A stretch of 64,000 nucleotides of DNA from NCBI GenBank assembly GCA_002435755.1, contig DIYH01000024.1, forward strand, positions 512,598 to 576,597, written 5' to 3'. Made by a program: the position numbers and the translations under genes. Origin of the DNA: Flammeovirgaceae bacterium UBA6059. GTDB taxonomy: Bacteria > Bacteroidota > Bacteroidia > Cytophagales > Cyclobacteriaceae. This document shows, one piece after another, positions 28,408 to 38,600 of this stretch. Below the pieces are notes generated by a model. That model was not told the origin of the DNA, did no database searches, and saw only the letters and a list, made by a program, of their open reading frames with translations. Position 1 is the stretch's first letter, and every line of letters starts with the position of its first letter.

Positions 28408-28466
28408 TGTTACCTTTTGTTACTAGTCTGTGACCATTTGTATCCGGCCTGTGACCTTTTGTGACC
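28408..28466 (+). promoter_or_regulatory. Helically phased array of six TGTnACC half-sites
   Basis: Half-sites start at 28408 (TGTTACC), 28418 (TGTTACT), 28429 (TGTGACC), 28439 (TGTATCC), 28450 (TGTGACC) and 28460 (TGTGACC). The steps are 10, 11, 10, 11 and 10 bp, an average of 10.4 bp, so all six lie on one face of the helix. The array ends 149 bp upstream of the module B surface-protein start. Confidence 0.8.
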
Positions 28467-28614
28467 TTGTGAAATATTGCAATTGTTTCTGGTACAGGTA
28501 CAATTGTTCATGATTTCATCAAATCGGTCTTTACTGCGAGTTCGAGCTATTGGGATCTCACTATTAAGAAGCGCCCGAAACCAGCTGCTTCTTCCGACTA
28601 AAACCATAAATGCT

Positions 28615-31600
28615 ATGAAAAGAAAACTATTCACCATTCTTGGAGCATGGGCTCTGGGATTTATTTATCTACCGCTTTTCGGACAAAACATCAGCGGTAC
28701 ATACACCATCGGCACTGCCTTAGGTACGGAAGATTATAGTACCATTGCTGCTGCGGTAGCAGACTTAAAGTCCGGGACGATCACCGGAGATGTCACCTAT
28801 GATATCAGCGCGGGTACCTACAATGAAACCGTTGACCTGAGCTCCATTAACAATGGAAGTTTCACCATCACCTTTACCGGGGCTGGCAAGGAATCAACAA
28901 TCGTACATCCTCTCGATGGGCTGGGTGCCAATGCGTCAGGAATAGTGATAGAGAACACCAACCATGTGGTCTTAAACAACTTCACGCTGGAGATGGATGA
29001 TATCGCAGACACGCCAGTCGATTATGAATTCAATGAAGCCAGAGGGATCAATGTGTCTGGAGCTTCAGACATCACCTTGGAAAACCTGATACTCTCCAAT
29101 GCCGATTATGTGCTTAATGAAGAATATGACGTTGACATAGCAACAGCACTCTCACTGATTGATGTAGCAGATATCTCAGTTAGCTCAAGCGATTTCAGCG
29201 GGTCGGGTATTTTGATCTATCTGGATGATTTTGATCGTGTGCATATTTCGGAGAGTGAGTTCAGTGATGCGAAACACCACATTTACCATTCGAGAACAGG
29301 ACCCACCCAGGCAAATGAACTAACGATTACAGACAATGCATTTACGGGCCCATTCCCGGGAGGCTTTAGCGCGATTTATTTGAGAGGGTTTTATACCGAT
29401 ATCTTAAATGATAGTTACGGAACCAATCTCTCCATTGAAAATAATGTAATCGATCTGAAAATGGTCAACTCAAATGATGATGTTTCTGGCATTTGGGTGA
29501 CAGGGCAGGTTGGACCTGAGATTAGGAATAATGTCGTTGAAGACTGCTTGTATGGACTTTACGTAAGGAATTGCCTTAATGCCGTGGTTGAATCTAATCA
29601 AGTATATAGGGCGACCAACACCGCTTTTTATCTTCATGGTGGGCAACTAATAGAGGTGTACAATAATGTGCTTCACTCCTCTGTGGGTCAAGGGATGCAC
29701 ACTGTTAATATCGAAAATTTGAGATTGCTCCACAATACGTTACATGGTGGTGGATCTCATGCTTTGAATCTATATAGTACTTCAGGAGATAGTCTGGTTG
29801 TCCGCAATAATATTTTCTCGGTAGACAATACGGCTGAAACCGAAGTTAGATGGTACATCATAATCTCACCTGAAATCAAGATAGATAACAATCTCTATTC
29901 AGGGAATGCCAATACATATACAGCTACAGCTTATAGGGTAGGAGCAGATATTGGACAAGAGAACGGGCTCCAGCTCACGGCTGCTACTTTTTCTGACTGG
30001 CAAACAGGCCAGACACTTTATGATCAAAACTCACAGAGCTTTGCTCCGGTCTTTGCAGGGCCGGAGGACTTTCACATTACAAGTGATAAGGACTATCGGT
30101 TTGGCCATCTGGTGACCAATGTCAGCAATGATATCGATGGGGACTATCGCGACCCTTTAGTGGGCTTTGATGTTGGCGCAGATCAATATTGCAGCACAGC
30201 ATGTGTACCGCTGGCAGCCCCTGTCGTATCGGGCTTTACGCCGGCCAAGGGACCCATAGGCTCTACCATCCTTGTGGCAGGATCAAATTTTAGTCCTATC
30301 GCAGGAAACAACTTGGTGAAGATTGCCGGTGTACAGGCAAAAGTTACTTCGGCGACTTCAGACTTTCTCAGCGTGGAGGTTCCGATAGGGGCATCAGCGG
30401 GCCAGATCAATGTCAATGTTAATGGGCTGCAGTCTGCCACGAACAATGCGTACCAGGTGACCTTTGAGAGCAATGGCACTTTTGATGAAGAGGATGTCTC
30501 TGACCCCTTCTTTTTCGAAACAGGAACCCGGCCTTTCAGAGGTATTGCGGCGGATTTTGATGGTGATGGTCTGCTTGACATAGCGTCTTCCAACTATGGA
30601 GGGCAGGACGTGTCGATCCTTAGGAATAGTAGCTCGGGTATTGGTGATATCAATTTTGAATCCCATGTGACATTTACGGTAGGGTCAACACCCAATGGCT
30701 TGGTCTCTGCGGATTTTGATGGAGATGGTAAAAATGATCTGGCATCTGCCAATACTGGCTCGGGCACAATATCGATTCTCAGAAACACAGGCGTGGGCAA
30801 TATCTCGTTCGCCTCAAAGGTTGATTTGCAGGCCACTGCCCGCCCAAAGTCGCTCGCTGCGGGAGATATAGACAATGACGGTAAAGTTGATATAGTCGCC
30901 ATCGATGAAGCGAGCGACGTAGTATCTGTTTTTAGAAATGTAAGTACCGGAGCTGGCGACATTAGCTTTGCTGCGAAGGATGGCCTGGCCACTGCCGGCG
31001 ACCCATCCAGCATCACCCTTGCTGATATTGATACTGATGGCAAATTGGATATCCTCATTGCCAACTACAACGGCAAGTCCATGTCCATTTTGCTTAATGA
31101 AAGCAATGGTGGATCGATCAGTTTTGGAAGCAGGCAGGACTATCCAATCAACGGGTTAGGATCACATATTGCAGCCGGGGACATGGATGGCGATGGGGTA
31201 CTTGATATAGCAGTATCTGCATTTATAGACCTTACCAGCTCAGGTACTTCGCTACACATCGCCCTCTATCACAACGAGAGTTCGCCCGGATCACTCAGTT
31301 TCAACAAGACGACTATTGAGAATATTCATAGCGGCTGGATGACGATGAATGACCTGAATGGTGATGGACTTTCGGATATCATTATTAGCCAATCGTTTAA
31401 TGGACTCAGCTTTATTATCAATGAAAGCACTATCGGAAATATCAGTTTCGAGCCGGAAGTGCCCATATGGCCGCCAGATGTTTACCCTGTTTCGGTAGTA
31501 AGCGCTGATCTTGACAATGATCAGGAACCTGATATGTTCATGCTAGGGCTGAATGATAACCAGGAAAACCTGGTGGAGATCTACCGTAACCTTGGCTCTG

Positions 31601-33414
31601 GCACGAGTTTTAAATCTTTCGGCATAGAAGCACAATCCAGTAGTGGAAGGCTGAGTTCATCCAGCACCGAGTTGCTAACTAAGATCAGCGAGACAGCACA
31701 TACTGTTGAGGTCTGGGTTCCTGAGAATACGGATCGTACGGCAATGACAGCTTCTTTCGATTTTTCACAGTCTGCGGCAATTGTTGTGGATGGTGTCGAG
31801 CAAATAAGTGGTGTCACTGTCAATGATTTCACTAATCCATTGACCTATACCATCACCGCAGAGGATGGAGAAGTGCAAGATTGGAACGTGACATTAAGTG
31901 AGGCATGCGATGTAGTGGAAGAAAATGTCACCGCCTGTGAGAGCTATGAGTTTGATGGTCAGACGCTCACTTCATCGGGTCTCTATGATGCTGTATTAAC
32001 TAATAGTATTGGATGTGACAGCCTGGTTACATTGAACCTGATTATTAACCAATCGGATCAGGTACAACAGAATGTCACTGTCTGTGATAGCTATGTGTTT
32101 GATGGTCGAACCTTGACTGCTTCCGGCCGATATCAGGCCATATTGACCAACCAACAGGCATGCGATAGTGTAGTTACGCTGAACCTGACCATTTCCGATC
32201 CTCCTATGGAAGAGGAAGAGGTTTCCGCTTGCGAAAGCTATGAATGGCAAGATGAGGTATACACTACGTCAGGCGAGTATGAGATAGAGGACATAGGAGA
32301 TGACTCGTGCCCAGTCATTCGAAAGTTGATTTTGACCATACTTGAGCCTACTACTAGTGAAGCCGAGGTAGAAGCTTGTGAAAGCTATGAGTGGAACGGT
32401 ACTACCTACACCGCATCCGGCACCTACCAGGAATTGCTCATAAACGCGGCTGGTTGCGATAGCACTGCTACGCTGAATCTGACGATCCTGGAACCCACCT
32501 CAGGGGCTGATGAAGTAAGTGCCTGCAGCAGCTATTTATGGGAAGGAGATGAGTTCACCACCACGGGCGTATATCAGAAGACGCTGGTCAATGCTGTAGG
32601 TTGTGACAGCCTTGCGACCCTTGACCTGACGATTCTTGAGCCGACCTCTAGCTTCGATGAGGTCACCCATTGCGATAGCTACGAATGGGGAGGTGAGCTA
32701 TACAGCGCGTCAGGCACCTACCAGCAGCTACTGACCAATGCAGCCGGTTGCGATAGCACTGCCACGCTTGATTTGACCATTCTGGTAAGTACCACTGGAC
32801 AAGCTGCAGTCGAAGCTTGCGGGAGCTACGAGTGGGAGGGAAGTACCTATGACGCCTCTGGCATCTACGAGACTTTGCTGACGAATCAAGCGGGTTGCGA
32901 TAGTACGGCCACTTTGAACCTGACCATCCTACCAGAACCCAATGTTGAGCTGGAAGTAGTGGATGATGGACTGACCTTATCAGAAATCAATGCCGGCGAC
33001 ACCTATCAATGGTATGATTGCTTGACCGATCTTCCTATCGATGGAGCAACTGATGCATCATTCGCACCAATTGAGACCGGTGAGTACTACGTAGAGGTCA
33101 ACAATGGTCAATGTACGGTCAATTCAGCATGTGCTGAAGCGACACTTGTTGTGACGTCAGTAAGTGATTATCAGGAGCCTGAGATTCGCCTTTATCCTAA
33201 TCCAGCGAGTGACCGACTCAACATCGAATTGGGCAAGTATTACGAACAAGTACAGTTGGAGATAATGGATGTATCTGGAAAGCGATTGCAAACCAGCACA
33301 GCAATAGGCACTGACAGGCTGCAGGTAGCTGTAGGACAATGGACTGGTATAATAATGGTAAGAATAAGCACAAGCGCTGAAGTGGTCCTTCAATCGCGTG
33401 TGCTTGTAAAATAG
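28615..33414 (+). CDS. Giant T9SS surface protein: beta-helix, IPT/TIG, FG-GAP, Cys repeats, sorting domain (module B)
   Basis: The ATG at 28615 begins a good signal peptide (MKRKLFTILGAWALGFIYLP, ending FGQ). The 1599-aa protein starts with a long right-handed beta-helix (~25-480; GTYNETVDLSSINNGSFTIT, with later HNTL/NNIF strands). It continues with an IPT/TIG domain (~535-612), FG-GAP/VCBS repeats (~642-995; DFDGDGLLDIAS) and a DUF5018-like strand region (~995-1095). Seven ~44-aa two-cysteine repeats (~1100-1442) and an Ig-like segment lead to a type A sorting domain (RLYPNPASDRLNIELG ... QSRVLVK). It combines domains that are separate in the neighbouring paralogues. Probably a surface adhesin or polymer-binding protein (inference). 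Confidence 0.93.
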   Translation: MKRKLFTILGAWALGFIYLPLFGQNISGTYTIGTALGTEDYSTIAAAVADLKSGTITGDVTYDISAGTYNETVDLSSINNGSFTITFTGAGKESTIVHPLDGLGANASGIVIENTNHVVLNNFTLEMDDIADTPVDYEFNEARGINVSGASDITLENLILSNADYVLNEEYDVDIATALSLIDVADISVSSSDFSGSGILIYLDDFDRVHISESEFSDAKHHIYHSRTGPTQANELTITDNAFTGPFPGGFSAIYLRGFYTDILNDSYGTNLSIENNVIDLKMVNSNDDVSGIWVTGQVGPEIRNNVVEDCLYGLYVRNCLNAVVESNQVYRATNTAFYLHGGQLIEVYNNVLHSSVGQGMHTVNIENLRLLHNTLHGGGSHALNLYSTSGDSLVVRNNIFSVDNTAETEVRWYIIISPEIKIDNNLYSGNANTYTATAYRVGADIGQENGLQLTAATFSDWQTGQTLYDQNSQSFAPVFAGPEDFHITSDKDYRFGHLVTNVSNDIDGDYRDPLVGFDVGADQYCSTACVPLAAPVVSGFTPAKGPIGSTILVAGSNFSPIAGNNLVKIAGVQAKVTSATSDFLSVEVPIGASAGQINVNVNGLQSATNNAYQVTFESNGTFDEEDVSDPFFFETGTRPFRGIAADFDGDGLLDIASSNYGGQDVSILRNSSSGIGDINFESHVTFTVGSTPNGLVSADFDGDGKNDLASANTGSGTISILRNTGVGNISFASKVDLQATARPKSLAAGDIDNDGKVDIVAIDEASDVVSVFRNVSTGAGDISFAAKDGLATAGDPSSITLADIDTDGKLDILIANYNGKSMSILLNESNGGSISFGSRQDYPINGLGSHIAAGDMDGDGVLDIAVSAFIDLTSSGTSLHIALYHNESSPGSLSFNKTTIENIHSGWMTMNDLNGDGLSDIIISQSFNGLSFIINESTIGNISFEPEVPIWPPDVYPVSVVSADLDNDQEPDMFMLGLNDNQENLVEIYRNLGSGTSFKSFGIEAQSSSGRLSSSSTELLTKISETAHTVEVWVPENTDRTAMTASFDFSQSAAIVVDGVEQISGVTVNDFTNPLTYTITAEDGEVQDWNVTLSEACDVVEENVTACESYEFDGQTLTSSGLYDAVLTNSIGCDSLVTLNLIINQSDQVQQNVTVCDSYVFDGRTLTASGRYQAILTNQQACDSVVTLNLTISDPPMEEEEVSACESYEWQDEVYTTSGEYEIEDIGDDSCPVIRKLILTILEPTTSEAEVEACESYEWNGTTYTASGTYQELLINAAGCDSTATLNLTILEPTSGADEVSACSSYLWEGDEFTTTGVYQKTLVNAVGCDSLATLDLTILEPTSSFDEVTHCDSYEWGGELYSASGTYQQLLTNAAGCDSTATLDLTILVSTTGQAAVEACGSYEWEGSTYDASGIYETLLTNQAGCDSTATLNLTILPEPNVELEVVDDGLTLSEINAGDTYQWYDCLTDLPIDGATDASFAPIETGEYYVEVNNGQCTVNSACAEATLVVTSVSDYQEPEIRLYPNPASDRLNIELGKYYEQVQLEIMDVSGKRLQTSTAIGTDRLQVAVGQWTGIIMVRISTSAEVVLQSRVLVK
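31915..32940 (+). repeat. Tandem ~44-aa two-cysteine repeats in module B protein
   Basis: Seven units are present. They include the shared types CESYEWNGTTYTASGTYQEL, CSSYLWEGDEFTTTG and CDSYEWGGELYSASG, which also occur in the same order in the 35634 and 46119 genes. Confidence 0.85.
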
Positions 33415-33541
33415 TTTTCTATAGCTGACTACTGAGGGTCCCGATGGATATCGGGCTCTCTTTACGTACTGACGGATTAGGAAAAAGTTTACTTCACAAC
33501 AATAGTTAGTTAAGGTGGGGAGGCGCGAGCCTCCTTTTTTT
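33415..33541 (+). terminator. Conserved 3' element, copy 2 (two hairpins)
   Basis: Hairpin 1 pairs CCCGAT (33440-33445) with ATCGGG (33450-33455). The linker TTTACTTCACAACAATAG follows. Hairpin 2 is GGAGGC-GCGA-GCCTCC (33519-33534) plus a T-run. Confidence 0.85.
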
Positions 33542-33665
33542 ATTTGTCTCATGGCTCATTCGTATTTTAAGTTTGGAGTATCAGTTGATTCAGTCATTAG
33601 CTACATCAGTTTTTATTAAAATCCCAGACCATCCTATAAGGCCGACTGTAGGTTGCTTGGTGAAG

Positions 33666-33758
33666 ACTTACGAAGTTTCGCGCTCCAAAACCCATATTAT
33701 TGCTTGAACCGTGAGGTATAGTGAATGGAACTTTGATCATTCTCCGAACTTCGTAAGT
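33666..33758. repeat. Long-range 12-bp inverted repeat
   Basis: ACTTACGAAGTT at 33666-33677 and its exact complement AACTTCGTAAGT at 33747-33758 are separated by 69 bp. They lie in the gap before the module C regulator. They could be paired operator sites or a trace of a lost element. Confidence 0.45.
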
Positions 33759-33836
33759 GCTAACTCTATCTCATTTTATCAGTTAATAGCTGATAATGTC
33801 ATAGATATAAAATAATTTGATCGCGTGCGACGGTTG

Positions 33837-35435
33837 ATGACTCATGTGAGACTGCAGTTAATTACCTTGTCATGCCTATTTGCGCTTGCAGTAAAAGCTG
33901 AAGTGATCAATGGGCAAGCAGACCTCAGTGGGATCGATGGTGAACTACGCCTCAATGGTAATTGGTCCTTTTATGAAGGGATTATTGACCCGAATGATAT
34001 TGGTAATGCCTCTTCTGACCAAATCAAGGTACCATCTTATTGGCCGATCAACGATGGTCAAAAAGGGTACGGTTCTGGCTTATACCATGTCAAGGTGGTG
34101 GGTGTTACTCAAGACCTGCTCGCCATCAGACTGGGCAGAGTGCATACGAGCTATGTTGTTTGGATCAACGATCAATTGATACATCAGTCCGGGCAACCTA
34201 CCATTGGAGAGGAAGGCAATAAACCTGGAATCGATAATAAGCCAATTGTCTTTAGTCCTCCTGGTGAGACCTTTGACTTGTACATAGGAGTATCCAATTT
34301 TCAACATGCCAGGGGAGGTATCGTCAGGCAAGTGGTAATTGGAGATGCTACAACTATCCAGGATGCATGGATGTCAGGGCTCATCACTGAAATCATCTGG
34401 GTGGCGATCATCTTTGCTATTGCGGTGGTCACCCTCTTGTTGTTCATCATAGGCCACCGACAGATCGCCTATCTCTACTTTGCGCTGTTTTGCTTTTTCT
34501 CAATTCTTCGCCTCATTACGATAGAGCATTTGATCGTTGGCGCAGTTTTTCCTGAAGTTCCTTACTGGTTTATCGCGACATTCAGATATGTGGGATTCTT
34601 TATCAGCGGGGCTTTTATTGGACTCTATTGTGAGAAGTTGGTTCCTACATCGCATCGACATTGGGTTATCAAGCTAATTATATATGCGGGTTTCATTTGT
34701 TCTGCGGGTATCGTGATTACACCTTTTTGGATAGGCACCTACATCTCTATGCTTTTCCAGGCCATTACATTCGTGAGCTTTGTAGGTTTCTATATTTTGC
34801 TGGCAAAGGCTATGGCTCGGGGACGAAGAGACTTACTCCTGGTCGGTCTAAGTATCACTTCTATTGTAATAGGTTTTACCCATGATGTGCTGGTCGTGAT
34901 TGAATTAGTGCCATGGCAGTTTTGGCAAATCCCGGGGTTTGTTTTCGCCTGTTCTTTTCAGCTACTCTATTTCGCGGTAGAGTATAAGAGCCTCAACGAG
35001 CGGGTAGATAGTCTATTATCCAACTTCACCTCATTGGGTATCATCCATAAGGAGAAGAGTGAGTTTGAGCATGTGCTGATCAATGAAATAAAAGACCAGC
35101 TTGGTCAGGGCCGTTCTGATGATGAGTTTCTGAGGACTGTACTCAAAAAGATCAATCGCGGGCCGTCCATTCCCGCTAATCAGAAGGTGACGATTGAGGC
35201 TGTTGACAAGGTGAACCAGGAATTTTTACTTAAGCTCAAGAAGCGGTTTCCGGATCTAACGCAAAAGGAAATCGAACTTTGCCTGAGTATCAAAGCGAAG
35301 TTGTCATCAAAAGAGATCGCCGGGCTCAGAAATATCACTGCCGAATCGGTGAAAAAGGCGCGTTCTCGTCTGCGACAAAAGCTAGGGTTGCCGAAAGAAA
35401 CTGACCTTTATCAGTTCTTCGAGGATTTTTCATAG
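33837..35435 (+). CDS. 7TM-DISM-like membrane sensor with C-terminal LuxR-like HTH (module C regulator)
   Basis: The ATG at 33837 gives a standard signal peptide (MTHVRLQLITLSCLFALAVK); a GTG at 33825 is the only longer option. The 532-aa protein has a jelly-roll, galactose-binding-like extracellular domain (~30-170; ELRLNGNWSFYEGI, then VPSYWPIN, GLYHVKVVG) of the 7TMR-DISM type 1 sort. Seven helices (~180-380) and an HTH follow (LTQKEIELCLSIKAKLSSKE, IAGLRNITAESVKKARSRL). It differs from the type 2 sensors of module B, so a different ligand is likely. The module C surface protein follows 198 bp downstream on the same strand. Confidence 0.9.
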   Translation: MTHVRLQLITLSCLFALAVKAEVINGQADLSGIDGELRLNGNWSFYEGIIDPNDIGNASSDQIKVPSYWPINDGQKGYGSGLYHVKVVGVTQDLLAIRLGRVHTSYVVWINDQLIHQSGQPTIGEEGNKPGIDNKPIVFSPPGETFDLYIGVSNFQHARGGIVRQVVIGDATTIQDAWMSGLITEIIWVAIIFAIAVVTLLLFIIGHRQIAYLYFALFCFFSILRLITIEHLIVGAVFPEVPYWFIATFRYVGFFISGAFIGLYCEKLVPTSHRHWVIKLIIYAGFICSAGIVITPFWIGTYISMLFQAITFVSFVGFYILLAKAMARGRRDLLLVGLSITSIVIGFTHDVLVVIELVPWQFWQIPGFVFACSFQLLYFAVEYKSLNERVDSLLSNFTSLGIIHKEKSEFEHVLINEIKDQLGQGRSDDEFLRTVLKKINRGPSIPANQKVTIEAVDKVNQEFLLKLKKRFPDLTQKEIELCLSIKAKLSSKEIAGLRNITAESVKKARSRLRQKLGLPKETDLYQFFEDFS

Positions 35436-35469
35436 TCTAAAAATAGCCTATAACGGCTTTTAAAGGCCA

Positions 35470-35488
35470 TGTCGACCCATTGTCCACC
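35470..35488 (+). promoter_or_regulatory. Half-site pair TGTCGACC/TGTCCACC
   Basis: TGTCGACC at 35470 and TGTCCACC at 35481 have an 11-bp period, 145 bp upstream of the module C surface-protein start. Each unit carries one extra base relative to the TGTCACC type. Confidence 0.55.
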
Positions 35489-35633
35489 CCTATTTTTTCG
35501 ACTTAGCTTGATCTGTCCCTTCTTTTGAGAGGTGTTTTCAGTCTGCCTTGAAAGCCGATGTTGCTAATTGAAGATGAACAAACCTCAAGGGCCAAGGTGA
35601 AAGGCCTGACACTAAAAACGATCAAGTACCATA

Positions 35634-38600
35634 ATGAAAAAATTCAACCAGCTAATTATCATACTCGGGTTCCTGCTATCATCTGCTCCTGTGACTTACG
35701 CACAGCTTAGCGGTGACTATACCGTAGGCGATGGTGGAGACTATGCCACCATCTCTGCTGCTATAGCGGCTATCAATGCTGATGGCCTTTCGGGAGATGT
35801 TACCCTTACTATTAAGGCGGGGACATACAACGAGCAAGTAAACATATCAAATCTTAACAACGGTGATTTTAATGTCACTCTGGAAGGGGAGGACTTGGAG
35901 AACACTTCTATTTCCCCGCCATATGAGGATGTGTTAGTGTTTACTGGAATCAACATTGAGGATACCGACAATATTACGATTCGCAACCTGACCATCGACA
36001 TGCCTATGGAGTCAGGAGGTTCTCAAATTGCTATTTATGTTCATGATGCCTCCAATATCTCTATAGAAGGCAACATGATTAGTTCCATATCAGGAATATC
36101 CATAGAAGACGCGACCAACATTGAGGTGTTAAGCAATATAGTGGATGCCGAACGTGTCGCTATTGGCGCGCGTAGTTGTAATACGCTTGATGTGATTCAC
36201 AACACGCTCCACAGTGATCAAGTCGGATTCCGAAACAACAAGGCCAGTGGAGACTTTACCGTGTTCACAGAAGCTGTTTTGGTATTTGACGGGGTACTTC
36301 AAAATGTCAACGTGATCAACAATATTTTCAGTGGTGTAGTGTCAGAAGATGATGATGGAAATGCAGGCATAAGCTTTGGCGTAGATGGTAGCTTTACCAG
36401 TAGCCTGGCTATTTCTAATCTTACTTCTGATTTCAATTTATTTGATGCGGATCTGAGTATGGCAATAACTGGGGCGGGACTTCCGACTACTGTGGATGGA
36501 GTTTCTTTACAAGGTGATCTCTCACTAGCCGATTGGAATGTCATAGAATATGATTTGCATTCGACATCCTTTAGTCCTGACTTTATTGAAAATACAAATT
36601 TCCGAGCTCGTAACGAGGACTTCCGTTTTGGTACTTACCTATCGGAATTCGCAACCGATATCGATGGGGAAACGCGCATCGAAGATGCGGTAGATGTAGG
36701 AGCGGATCAGTACTGCATCTCCATTGAAAACACTGAATCGGTCACAGAATGCCATGCTTATGAATTTGCTGGCAGCACCTTGACTGAATCGGGTGAATAC
36801 TTTGGAAAGTTTGTGGCTGTCAATGGTTGCGATAGCCTCGTGACGCTTAACCTGACCATTCTAGGGCCTAGCATGGGTAGCGCTAACGTGACCGCAGAAG
36901 GCAGCTACATCTGGAATGATGTCCTTTACTCTGAATCGGGCAGCTATGAACAAACACTCACAGATCAATCCGGCTGTGATAGTATAGCCACACTCAACCT
37001 GACCATTGAGCCCTACTTCCTGCAAGGCAACTTTGTGATCGGCTCATCTACGCAAGCAGACTTCCCCAACTTCACGGAAGCAATAGCCGACCTACAATAT
37101 GCGACGTTAACAGGGGATGTGGAGTACACTGTTGAAGCAGGCACCTACAGCGAAACACTAAAAATCAGCGAGATCAACTCGAATGACTACAACATTTCCT
37201 TTATTGGCGAGGAGAAAAGCACTACTATCCTTCATCCACTTGATAAAATAGAAGGCGTTGGTGCGGGAGTTTTTATAGATGGCACGGACAAGGTGATGCT
37301 ACAGAATCTGACGCTGGAGATGGATGACATCTCGGACATAAAAGTTTCACGAAGTTCCAATGACACAAAAGGTATCTCAATTGTCAACTCAGATGATGTT
37401 ACACTGGATAATATTACACTGAAAAATGGTAGTGAGATTATAGATGTAAACGCGAGTGAGTATTTAGTAGCGACGGGCATATATGCGGATGGAGTAAACA
37501 GAATGACTATAGAAAATTCCTCATTCAGTGGAGCTGGAGCTCATATCACTATGGCCGACTATGATGAGATAGACATCCTTAGCAATACTTTTCAACGTGC
37601 CAGGGAGGTTATTAGAAATGCAGATGTGGGATCTAACCTCTCCATAGAGCACAATGATTTTACGGGCCCCTTCAGAGTAGCAATCGACCTTAGCGAAGTA
37701 GTAGATCTCTCCATCAAAGAGAACAACATGAACGGAGTGGATGTAGAGGAATCAAGCTTTACAATGTTGCTCGTAGAAACTACCCGGGCTATTATTCAAG
37801 GTAATTTCATAGAGAATGTTGAGTATGGAATCGCCTTAGATAAAGATCAGGATGCCACCATCGCACAAAACAGGATAGTGTCGTTAGCCGATGAGGCTCT
37901 TGAAGCAAAAGAAACAGATAATTTGACGGTAGTAAATAACTTCTTTGGAGATGTTGTGGAGCTGGAATGGCAGTTGAGTCTTGATTTCATTCACAATACA
38001 GTGGTAGCACAATCTTCTGACGAAAGGTATGAGGTAGTCTTTTTTCGGGTAGACGATCTGGCAAACGAAGATCTAACAGTCCGGATTAGCAACAACATTC
38101 TCGTTGGAGGAAATCAATTGGAAGACCACTTGATGAGTATAACAACTGTCAACGATAAGGAGGATTTCTCACTTGATCTTACAGTGGATCATAACCTGTA
38201 CTATTTGGATGATCAAGCGGGTCAAATCCCGCTGATCACCTATGAGGACAATGATGGCACGACACAATATAGCACATTGGCTGAATGGCAGGGTGCACAA
38301 CCTTACGATCAAAACTCCCAAAGTTTTGCACCTTCATTCGCTGGTGCCACGGACTTTCACATTACGAACGCCACCGACTACAGGTTTGGAGCGGTGTTGG
38401 ATGATGTGTCAGCAGATATCGATGGTGATGGTCGTTTAGCAGCCGTTGGTTATGATGTGGGTGCTGACCAGTTCTGTGAAACGGAGGAAAACGAGATATC
38501 TGTAGAGGCTTGTGGTGTCTATTCTTTCGGTGGGAATAATTTGAGGTCATCGGGTGCCTACCAGGCTACTTTCAAGAACCAGATTGGTTGCGATAGCCTT

